From NCBI RefSeq assembly GCF_000238255.3, contig NZ_CP011040.1, positions 744,001 through 808,000 of the forward strand: 64,000 nucleotides of DNA, in the 5' to 3' direction. Positions within the stretch are counted from its first letter, which is position 1. Each line of letters starts with the position of its first letter. This document shows positions 58,023 to 64,000 of this stretch, one piece after another. This stretch comes from Pseudoalteromonas spongiae UST010723-006 (lineage in GTDB: Bacteria; Pseudomonadota; Gammaproteobacteria; Enterobacterales; Alteromonadaceae). Below the pieces are notes generated by a model that saw nothing but the letters and a program-made list of their open reading frames with translations, searched no databases and was not told the DNA's origin. The position numbers were made by a program, and so were the translations under genes.

Positions 58023-59246
58023 TTAAGCTTTAGTCTGTTCTTCTTTGGAAAATGTAAGGTAGGCTCTTGTCACTGGAATGGCTATTTGAGAGATTAATGC
58101 CGTTCCCCATAAAAGATTACCTACTAAAGCTGGCACATAGGGTAAGACCATTAATGTTGCTAAAGCCAAAGCAACACCAAACATACGTACATTTGCGGTA
58201 GCAAATCGATGAGCAATGCGTTCTTCGATATTGAATTGAATCCAAAGTAGACACAGTAAATATGAGGCAAGCCCGATACAACCTATTGCACCATATTTAA
58301 GCGGGTATGGGTCCCAAAATCCTACTTTTACTTCACCAGCAAGCGCAACACCCACCATCACAGCAGAAAGCATCAGAAACAAATGGGCTAACCACCAGTT
58401 CACAAGTGTCCATTTTTCTTGATTTTTTGGTTTTCCATTGCCTACAAAGTCGAAATAAATCCAGCATTGAACAAATACAGCTATACCCCCAAACATAAAG
58501 TTAAATAGGACTTCTGGAGTAACTTTATAGACGCCCTTTTCGGAAAGAGTAATCACTAGCTTAAAGAATCCTTCGCCAACAACAATGAGTAACAGTAGAG
58601 CAAATCTCTCAGACATATGCCCTAACCGAGGCAAAAATCGCTTACACTCTAAAACGCCAATTTTGGGAAGCATATACAGAAGTTGGATCGAAAGTATGGC
58701 AAGAGCAAATAACGCAAAATTATATGGCGCGGGTAGAAAAGCACTTATTGCGAATACGATAGCAAGAACAAAGAAGTTGCGGCTTACTGTTCGTGAAAGC
58801 ACTGTTGCTTCAACACCAAGCTTATTTGTTCTGTGATATAAATAGGCGGTGATCGTTCGATTCGCTGCATAAGCAAGAGCAAAATACATCCAGCCTTTAT
58901 CTAAAACATGAGGAATCGACGCTGCCATAACCATGGCGGTTACAATTTGGCAAGACATGATGAGTCGATGTTTTACATCAGTGCTGACATAAAGCGAGTT
59001 AAATACACTAGAGTCCGCCCATGCAAACCACACAGCGATAAATAGTCCCGCAAATGCTAGAAAACCATCCACACTTAAGTGGTCACTTAAAAAGTTTCCA
59101 AGTAAGAAAATAATGACCACATGGATCAAGTCATAAAATAACTCAACCCAATGCACATGGTCATGGGCATGGGCATGGGCATGGGCATCATCATGATCTA
59201 AGTGGTGCTTTGGCAATCGCCACATTGGATGGTTTTCTAGTGACAT
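58023..59246 (-). CDS. LtrA-like multi-helix membrane protein
   Basis: A 407-residue membrane protein with about eleven helices, resembling the low-temperature-requirement A family. Family-like features are WVELFYDLIHVVIIFLLG near the N-terminus and HMSERFALLLLIVVGEGF mid-protein. The N-terminal cytoplasmic stretch is His-rich (HLDHDDAHAHAHAHDHVH, residues 15-32) and encoded by a hexanucleotide repeat; it may bind metal. Biochemical function of the family is unknown. Its start lies one base after the preceding gene, showing tight co-transcription with the redox genes. Confidence 0.82.
   Translation of the reverse strand: MSLENHPMWRLPKHHLDHDDAHAHAHAHDHVHWVELFYDLIHVVIIFLLGNFLSDHLSVDGFLAFAGLFIAVWFAWADSSVFNSLYVSTDVKHRLIMSCQIVTAMVMAASIPHVLDKGWMYFALAYAANRTITAYLYHRTNKLGVEATVLSRTVSRNFFVLAIVFAISAFLPAPYNFALFALAILSIQLLYMLPKIGVLECKRFLPRLGHMSERFALLLLIVVGEGFFKLVITLSEKGVYKVTPEVLFNFMFGGIAVFVQCWIYFDFVGNGKPKNQEKWTLVNWWLAHLFLMLSAVMVGVALAGEVKVGFWDPYPLKYGAIGCIGLASYLLCLLWIQFNIEERIAHRFATANVRMFGVALALATLMVLPYVPALVGNLLWGTALISQIAIPVTRAYLTFSKEEQTKA
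59162..59188. repeat. CATGGG hexanucleotide tandem repeat
   Basis: Four consecutive CATGGG units followed by CATCATCAT inside the LtrA-like gene. On the coding strand they give alternating Ala-His. Changes in copy number would be in frame. Confidence 0.85.
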
Positions 59247-59247
59247 A

Positions 59248-59802
59248 CTATTTCTCCGGCTTTTCCCACGCGTACGGCTTCATAGCGTCATCTACTTTTG
59301 TATGGGTTAACGCATTTGTGAAGTTTGAGATTAGTTTTGATGCCAGTCCGGTTAACACTTCCAAAGCTTGGCGCTTAGTATATCCAGCATTCAAAAACTC
59401 ATTTAACTTATCGTCACCAATATGACCTCGGTTGTCTAATAAGGCTTTTGTGAAATCATGAAGCGCTTGAAGTTTTGCGTCTGGCAGTTTAGTGCCATTT
59501 CTCAACGCCTCAATAACATCATCTGGCATTTTTGATGACTTCATCATCCATGTATGGCCCGGAACACAATAGTGGCAATTATTCTCAAAGTTTGACGTCA
59601 TAAAAACAACTTGTTGCTCAACTGGGCTAAATGTTGTTTCTTTCATGAAGCTTGTAAAGGTTTGGTTGTACGCTTTATACGTTGCTGGCGCTTCAGCTAA
59701 AATTTTGTGGAGGTTTGGGATCATGCCAAAACCAGCTAAAGATTGCTCCATCAGTGGTTTCGATTCTTCTGGAGCCGTATCCGGTTCATAATATGTAAAC
59801 AT
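59248..59802 (-). CDS. Carboxymuconolactone decarboxylase/AhpD-like protein
   Basis: A 184-residue all-helical protein of the CMD/AhpD superfamily. The redox motif C-x2-C is seen as NCHYC (Cys76, Cys79) with a following His83 (VPGH), which matches AhpD-type peroxidase/disulfide reductase sites. It is encoded next to a DsbA-like and a peroxiredoxin-like gene, so a thiol-peroxidase or disulfide-reductase role is likely. Twelve bases separate it from the DsbA-like gene. Confidence 0.85.
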   Translation of the reverse strand: MFTYYEPDTAPEESKPLMEQSLAGFGMIPNLHKILAEAPATYKAYNQTFTSFMKETTFSPVEQQVVFMTSNFENNCHYCVPGHTWMMKSSKMPDDVIEALRNGTKLPDAKLQALHDFTKALLDNRGHIGDDKLNEFLNAGYTKRQALEVLTGLASKLISNFTNALTHTKVDDAMKPYAWEKPEK

Positions 59803-59814
59803 AATAAGTTGTCT

Positions 59815-60459
59815 CTATTTTAAATATTGATTGAGTACACGTTCGAAAGTTGTTACTTCTTGTGCACCTGATAGGGCCTGCTTGCCATTAAAAATAAATA
59901 ATGGCACGCCATGTATCCCATTTCGATGCCAGTGCGCTTCGCTTAACTTCACTTCCTCTCTATATGAGTTGTTAGCTAATACAGACTGAGCTTGGTGAGA
60001 ATTCAAGCCAACCTTGTCAACAATCTGGATAAGTTCAGATGCTGTAAATGTGCCTCTATTACTGAAAAAATGCTCAAAAAGTGCTTCTGCTAATTGGTTT
60101 TGCAAATCACTTTCTTTCGCCCAATGAAGTAGCTGATGGCATTGATGGGTGTTAAGCATTTTCATTTCATCAAAGTAGTTAAACGTGAAGCCGACTTTCT
60201 TGCCTTCTTCAGTCAACATGGCCCTGGCTCGAATGCTGCCTTCTAATGTAGTTCCGTACTTTTTTGACAAATGTTGTCTTAGGTTTTCACCTTCGTTCGG
60301 CATATTGGGGTTAAGCTCGAAGGGGTGCCAGACAATATTAACGTCGAATTTAGTGTCAAAATTGGCCAATGCCGCTTTTAAGCGGCCATAGCCAATGACA
60401 CACCAAGGGCAAACCACATCAGAAACGATATCAATGTTAATTTGTATCTTTGACATCAT
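59815..60459 (-). CDS. DsbA/FrnE-family thiol oxidoreductase
   Basis: A 214-residue DsbA-like protein of the FrnE type, cytoplasmic as there is no signal peptide. The active site CPWC is at residues 17-20 (IVSDVVCPWCVIGYGRL), followed by WHPFELNPNMP and the cis-proline region GIHGVPLFIF. Proteins of this family act as disulfide isomerases or polyketide-related oxidoreductases. The start overlaps the cupin stop by four bases (ATGA-type coupling). Confidence 0.9.
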   Translation of the reverse strand: MMSKIQINIDIVSDVVCPWCVIGYGRLKAALANFDTKFDVNIVWHPFELNPNMPNEGENLRQHLSKKYGTTLEGSIRARAMLTEEGKKVGFTFNYFDEMKMLNTHQCHQLLHWAKESDLQNQLAEALFEHFFSNRGTFTASELIQIVDKVGLNSHQAQSVLANNSYREEVKLSEAHWHRNGIHGVPLFIFNGKQALSGAQEVTTFERVLNQYLK

Positions 60460-60821
60460 TTTCTCTTTTCAACGATAATTGCAGTGATTGTTGTGTCACC
60501 AACATTTTTAACTTGGTGTTCCCATTGGTCATGCCACATAACATAGCCGTCTGGGATCTCCAAAGTCATGTCTTTTTCATTCGTTGTTATCGTCGCCTTG
60601 CCACCTTTTTCGAAGTAAACAGTCTCAGCATTGTGTTTATGCCAATTATCCTGTTCACCTGGTTTTAGTGTCATCTTGAGCACCATAACTTCCGCGTTCT
60701 CAAGCAGCAGCTCATAGTGATTTGGAGACGCAATGTGCGCAGATTCGACTTTCGTGTCCTCTGCAAGCGCACTTCCAAACAATAGCGTTGAAATAACAGC
60801 TGACAATACAACCTTTTTCAT
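60456..60821 (-). CDS. Exported cupin-domain protein
   Basis: A 121-residue protein with a signal peptide (residues 1-20, GSALA-ED) and a single cupin barrel. Metal-site motifs are NWHKHNAETVYFEKGG (two His and a Glu) and a later His in WHDQWEHQVKN. Its substrate is unknown; it may bind or oxidise a small molecule in the periplasm. It is the third gene of the redox operon. Confidence 0.87.
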   Translation of the reverse strand: MKKVVLSAVISTLLFGSALAEDTKVESAHIASPNHYELLLENAEVMVLKMTLKPGEQDNWHKHNAETVYFEKGGKATITTNEKDMTLEIPDGYVMWHDQWEHQVKNVGDTTITAIIVEKRK

Positions 60822-60829
60822 AGGCGCTC

Positions 60830-61372
60830 CTATTTACGCATACCACGAATAGGGTAGTTGTTAGCGGGATTTCTTATCCAATCTAAGCCGCTTATCAATG
60901 ACTGAAGTTCTGGCCTAACAAATGGATTGTTTGAAATGTCCACTACGTGGAGCTTTCCTTCGCTATTCACAACAAATAGACCCGGCTCAGCAAAAGGGTG
61001 ATCCGTTTCTTCAGGCGATCTAGGATCTGATATATACAGTCCAAGCTCTTCCATCTGTTCAACAGTAAGGCCGTATGCGATAGGGAAGGTCACATTAAGT
61101 CTTTCCATATGACTTTCTAGTTGCGCTTTACTGTCACCAGAAACGGCGATCAAATCTACGCCTGTTTGAGCAAGTAAGCCTTTTGCATTTTCTAACTGGT
61201 TTAAGTAGCGGGTACAGAGCGGGCAGTGCTGACCTCTGTATACAACGACCATCTTCCAATCCAAACCATTTTCAGGAGTCGACAACTTTTTAATATCGCC
61301 ATTCAAAAGTTTGGCTTCGATAATTGGAAAATTAGCACCTGCATGTAACTTACTGGTATATTCAACGCTCAT
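60830..61372 (-). CDS. Peroxiredoxin-like (AhpC/TSA) protein
   Basis: A 180-residue thioredoxin-fold protein of the AhpC/TSA superfamily. The active site reads YRGQHCPLCTRYL, with Cys50 and Cys53, a C-x2-C arrangement seen in PRX-like proteins that differs from the single peroxidatic Cys of AhpC. GDSKAQLESHM and FPIAYGL are family-like. Likely reduces peroxides or quinone-derived adducts. It lies nine bases after the quinone-reductase gene. Confidence 0.87.
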   Translation of the reverse strand: MSVEYTSKLHAGANFPIIEAKLLNGDIKKLSTPENGLDWKMVVVYRGQHCPLCTRYLNQLENAKGLLAQTGVDLIAVSGDSKAQLESHMERLNVTFPIAYGLTVEQMEELGLYISDPRSPEETDHPFAEPGLFVVNSEGKLHVVDISNNPFVRPELQSLISGLDWIRNPANNYPIRGMRK

Positions 61373-61381
61373 GACTGCTCC

Positions 61382-61963
61382 TTAAAAATGTTTGTTAATG
61401 TGCGCTTCAAAACGTTTTAAGTCATTTTCCACATCGGCATTTTTCATCACATCAAAACACGCAAATGTTTCCATTGGTTTCATACCAAAGAACTTGAAGT
61501 TCATATGCATAGGGAACAGAAGATCATCAACAGATTTGCCATCAAAGAACTCAGTTTCGTCATTAAATGACTCTTCTGGCGCATTGAAAGTCAATGACAT
61601 CATGTATTTCGTATTAGTTAGTGTGCCACCCATACCATAGTTTTCTTTAGGTGAGTCATGGTGGCGACCGTCACCATTACACAAAGCACCGCCCATACCT
61701 GCTGTATACACTTCATCCATATACTTTTTAAAAGACCAAGTAACCCCCATCCAATTAATTGGTGATTGGAAAATAACGAAATCCGCCCACTGATGGTTCT
61801 CTAGTTCTTTTTCAACATCTATCGTTTCAGACATTGTTACTACACGCGTTTTATGACCTTTTCCTTCTAATAAGCTAGCTGCTTTATCTACTAAGGTACT
61901 GTTAAGCTTGCCTTCAGAAAAAGGGTAATACTGATGACCATTGATGATTAAAATATTGCTCAT
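61382..61963 (-). CDS. mdaB: NAD(P)H quinone oxidoreductase, MdaB-like
   Basis: A 193-residue flavodoxin-like quinone reductase similar to E. coli MdaB, performing two-electron reduction of quinones to avoid redox cycling. The flavin-site start ILIINGHQYYPFSEGKLN and FQSPINWMGVTWSFKKYMDEVY are diagnostic, with the segment MGGTLTNTKYMMSLTFNAP. It is the first gene of an operon divergent from an HxlR regulator, the usual arrangement for electrophile-sensing control. Confidence 0.92.
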   Translation of the reverse strand: MSNILIINGHQYYPFSEGKLNSTLVDKAASLLEGKGHKTRVVTMSETIDVEKELENHQWADFVIFQSPINWMGVTWSFKKYMDEVYTAGMGGALCNGDGRHHDSPKENYGMGGTLTNTKYMMSLTFNAPEESFNDETEFFDGKSVDDLLFPMHMNFKFFGMKPMETFACFDVMKNADVENDLKRFEAHINKHF

Positions 61964-62008
61964 TTGTGTTTACTCCAAAATTAAAATTTATTTTGAACGG
62001 TTATTTGT

Positions 62009-62060
62009 GGTATATTTTAGGTACCTTTTAACAACAATCAATTAGTATACTTTTAGTAAC
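62009..62060. promoter_or_regulatory. Divergent operator region of HxlR regulator
   Basis: Two related sites lie between mdaB and hxlR: GGTATATTTTAGGTACC (62009-62025) and GTATACTTTTAGTAACC (62045-62061). The second contains TACT-TTT-AGTA, like the palindromic sites of YodB/HypR-type HxlR regulators. Spacing of 36 bases would place two dimers on similar helix faces. Confidence 0.55.
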
Positions 62061-62083
62061 CTAGAATAAATAAGTGGGTAATT

Positions 62084-62455
62084 GTGGAAAGTTCAATAGA
62101 AACAGATAGTAAGGGAAGAAAAAAAGTTTATAACGCATGTACAGAGCCTTGTGCAATTGAAAAAGGCATGCGTTTAATCGGCGGAAAATGGAAAGGATCA
62201 ATCATATATCATTTAAAAGATGAGCCCGTCCGGTTTAATGATTTAACTAGAATGTTAGGCGGCGCAACAAAGAAAATGGTTGATCAGCGTCTCAAGGAAC
62301 TTGAAGACGAAGGTATGGTAATTAGAAAAGTTATAAGCGATAGACCAATCGCAGTTACTTATGAACTTACTGATTTTGGGAAGTCAGCTTTACATATCTT
62401 GGAAGAGTTAAGAACCTGGTCAGAATCGAATGATGTACAGCTAAATTCAAAGTAG
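62084..62455 (+). CDS. HxlR family transcriptional regulator
   Basis: A 123-residue winged-helix regulator of the HxlR family (YodB, HypR, QorR). It starts with GTG. The motif CTEPCAIEKGMRLIGGKWKG carries Cys19 and Cys23; a cysteine in this position senses quinones, aldehydes or disulfide stress in characterised members. The wing has VDQRLKELEDEGMVIRKV. It is divergent from the mdaB operon, and probably represses it. Confidence 0.92.
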   Translation: MESSIETDSKGRKKVYNACTEPCAIEKGMRLIGGKWKGSIIYHLKDEPVRFNDLTRMLGGATKKMVDQRLKELEDEGMVIRKVISDRPIAVTYELTDFGKSALHILEELRTWSESNDVQLNSK

Positions 62456-62594
62456 CTTATTAATTAGCTCATCATTTAATACAATGTCATATGTTTTTAA
62501 CCAAGATTTGGCCAAGTCAATGTCATTAAATAACTTAAAGTTTATGTTTATATTTTGATAAAGATCGTGAACTTCCTTCGTTTGAAATCATAGT
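62447..62594 (-). pseudogene. Possible STAS/SpoIIAA-like C-terminal remnant
   Basis: A minus-strand open stretch without a start codon, ending at TGA 62449-62447, reads FKLFNDIDLAKSWLKTYDI near its end. This resembles the C-terminal F-x-D-x2-x-A-x-x-WL signature of SpoIIAA-like/STAS proteins. It overlaps the hxlR end by nine bases and the LysR remnant on the other strand. Evidence is weak. Confidence 0.28.
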
Positions 62595-62670
62595 TGCGTG
62601 GCACAAAAGGATGACAGCAGATCCTCTTCATAATTGGGTCCGAGACATTATCAGTAGACAACCTGTCTAA
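62539..62670 (+). pseudogene. LysR regulator C-terminal remnant
   Basis: After an in-frame TAA the plus strand reads 43 codons ending in TAA (62668-62670), including LPSFEIIVAWHKRMTADPLHNWVRDII. This is the typical C-terminal end of LysR effector domains. No start codon or DNA-binding domain exists upstream, so it is a truncated gene fragment. Confidence 0.65.
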
Positions 62671-63316
62671 ATTTAATGCTCTTTTACAGGAAAGCTTAAA
62701 ATAAAAGTGTACGAATAAAACACAGAGAGTCTAGCTCGTTTCTGTCCAAAAATGAATTGTGGTTAGCGTTTGTTATTTATTTTAACCATTAGCAGTAGCT
62801 AGACGACTCAATATGGCTCTTTGATATTGAAAACAAAATTTAAATAACTTTTTAATTTTCTAGTATTAGAAACGCTCTGACTTTAATTAAAAATATTTAA
62901 GTTGCGTTAAGTTTCTCTACTCACAGAATTACTGAGGTATTACAAATCTCACGGGGTTGCGTGAGATTCTCGATTTGAGTTACAACGACGTGGTGATTCC
63001 TATAATAATTCAGAATTTGACAGAAGATAAATCAGTATGTTGTGAAATAACTCAAAATGAAGGTTTTTAGTTATTTCATTCTCAGAATATTCTTTTTTAC
63101 AATTCATTAACTGATTGGAATAACAAGAAACATGGCCATAGTTAAAATTATAAAAATTTAATACCTGTATTTAGTCAAATTCTCTGATAACAATTTAAAA
63201 TTGGCAGGTTATTTGGATTATATTTTGGCAAGAATACCTCAATGCCCGTCCTCAACAAAGTAGTTTCACTTAGACATCTAAAACTTAACCTGATAACCTT
63301 ATGACTTTGTTGATAA
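62671..63316. other. Gene-free region with hairpin and repeat copy B
   Basis: AT-rich stretch without coding signal on either strand. It contains an inverted repeat AATCTCACG / CGTGAGATT (62945-62968, loop GGGTTG) and the 95-bp repeat copy B. Confidence 0.6.
62992..63086 (+). repeat. 95-bp intergenic repeat, copy B
   Basis: Direct copy of 56600-56694: GGTGATTCC, AATTCAGAATT, GATAAATCAG, GTTATTTCA, TCTCAGA in the same order and spacing. Here an internal stem GAAATAACT / AGTTATTTC is intact, giving a possible RNA or cruciform structure; copy A is weaker at that stem. Confidence 0.75.
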
Positions 63317-63487
63317 AAATTATACGGAATTGTTTTTTTAACAAATTTAGATTGGGCTTATCCCAAAATACTCGCAAAAAAACGTGCCAATACACATGTC
63401 CGGTTTGTTGTGCGAAATGCAACTAAGCAAGCAAATACTGTGTGTGAAATTTACAGAAAAATAATTAAGGATGAAGGCTTAAAATGA
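63317..63487 (+). pseudogene. Start-less coding remnant overlapping the ATPase gene
   Basis: From just after two in-frame stops, the plus strand is open to TGA 63485-63487 and reads ...THVRFVVRNATKQANTVCEI followed by YRKIIKDEGLK. The stop overlaps the next ATG as ATGA, the usual coupling in a gene pair. No ATG is present, only GTG codons at 63410 and 63440. It may be a 5'-truncated upstream partner or an intact short gene with an alternative start. Confidence 0.35.
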
Positions 63488-64000
63488 GTTCTGTTTATCG
63501 AAAAGAAAACTGTATTGTTGTTAAAGGAGATCTTTACGATTTTCACCGGCTTCTATCTCAAATACATCAAGCAATTGAAGATGCAGAATACAGAGATGTA
63601 GTGCTTGATATGGAGGAATGTACTAGCGCATTTCCAGGGCCAATGCTCTCACTTTGTGCCCAGGTCCTTGCATATAGAAAAGCGGGGATTGACTTTACGC
63701 TAAAAGCCCCAAAAGACATGAAATTATTCAACTTATTTAAAAATGCTAACTGGAACTATCTACTAGATCCTAAGAACTTTAAAAAGTCACAGTTTAGAGG
63801 CCATTCCCGAATACCCGCTACACAATATCAAACTCCATCTGAACAGAATGAAGCAGTTAATAAAATTGTAAATGTCATATTAGGTGCTATCCCTGATATG
63901 CAGCGTAAAGATTTTGCTGCATTTGAGTGGGCGATTAATGAGATTACAGATAATGTGTTAGTTCATTCTGAATCCTCTATTGGAGGGCTTGTCCAAGTCT
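63484..64000 (+). CDS. STAS/histidine-kinase-type ATPase, 3' end outside
   Basis: The first 172 codons of a gene leaving the window. Residues 1-90 look like a STAS-type domain (CIVVKGDLYDFHRLLSQI, DVVLDMEECTSAFPGPMLSL). After a linker, the segment EWAINEITDNVLVHSES (149-165) is the N-box of a GHKL/histidine-kinase-like ATP-binding domain. An AAGGATGAAGG ribosome-binding site precedes the ATG, and an in-frame stop lies 12 bases upstream, fixing the start. Related ATPases act as anti-sigma-like switches or in regulatory pairs with STAS-like proteins. Confidence 0.8.
   Translation, partial: MSSVYRKENCIVVKGDLYDFHRLLSQIHQAIEDAEYRDVVLDMEECTSAFPGPMLSLCAQVLAYRKAGIDFTLKAPKDMKLFNLFKNANWNYLLDPKNFKKSQFRGHSRIPATQYQTPSEQNEAVNKIVNVILGAIPDMQRKDFAAFEWAINEITDNVLVHSESSIGGLVQV

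Noticed and set aside
62412..62428. CTGGTCAGA match to the FadR consensus
   Set aside because: It lies within the hxlR coding sequence, only the core matches, and no fatty-acid gene is near.

Overview
The window reads as a piece of chromosome from a marine gammaproteobacterium of the order Alteromonadales, most like Pseudoalteromonas. This rests on the low GC (about 40 percent by eye), the lineage-typical DUF3450-ExbB-ExbB-ExbD-TonB-TPR cluster, the arginine succinyltransferase unit with a DUF1338 gene, and the gene orders yoaA-tsaB, fadD-rnd, minCDE/ycgL and ycgN-methyltransferase. No rRNA, tRNA, CRISPR array or complete insertion sequence was found. The first and last genes are cut by the window edges.

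Layout. 1-8.6 kb: end of selO, a degenerate GGDEF membrane protein, two complementary bacterioferritin subunits, fadE with a FadR-like operator touching its start codon, a short inverted-repeat element, a cytochrome b562-like gene, an outer-membrane barrel, a DUF6058-like gene with a strong palindromic operator, and a dapA that resembles plant enzymes. 8.7-19.8 kb: RhlE-like helicase, AbgT transporter, a BMT5-like methyltransferase with a U1-type zinc finger, rluF, a catalytically degenerate membrane EEP protein, a solute-binding protein, and astC-astA-DUF1338 with a divergent Lrp/AsnC regulator. 19.8-30.5 kb: a chemoreceptor with nine HAMP-like units, nudB, an RND efflux pair with divergent LysR regulator, an alkyltransferase-like repair protein and an HDOD protein. 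30.5-42.8 kb: conserved housekeeping block (yoaA, tsaB, alkaline phosphatase, alpha/beta hydrolase, fadD, rnd, minEDC, ycgL, a murein transglycosylase, ycgN, a SPOUT methyltransferase).

43.0-52.9 kb is the most coherent functional unit. A dedicated TonB energising system (DUF3450, two ExbB, ExbD, TonB, TPR) is followed by a beta-helix lipoprotein and a TonB-dependent receptor. Both promoters carry tandem TGTNAN-type heptamers at exact 11-bp periodicity, each ending 10 bp before a similar -10-like sequence. This is the architecture of PhoB-dependent promoters, so I infer a phosphate-starvation-induced outer-membrane uptake system.

53.1-64 kb: asd, a GNAT, a degenerate metallo-beta-lactamase-fold secreted protein, then an accessory-looking region. 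There an HxlR regulator faces a tightly packed redox operon (quinone reductase, peroxiredoxin-like, cupin, DsbA-like, AhpD-like, LtrA-like, potassium channel). The region is bracketed by two direct copies of a roughly 95-bp intergenic repeat and followed by gene remnants and a STAS/histidine-kinase-type ATPase that runs off the end.
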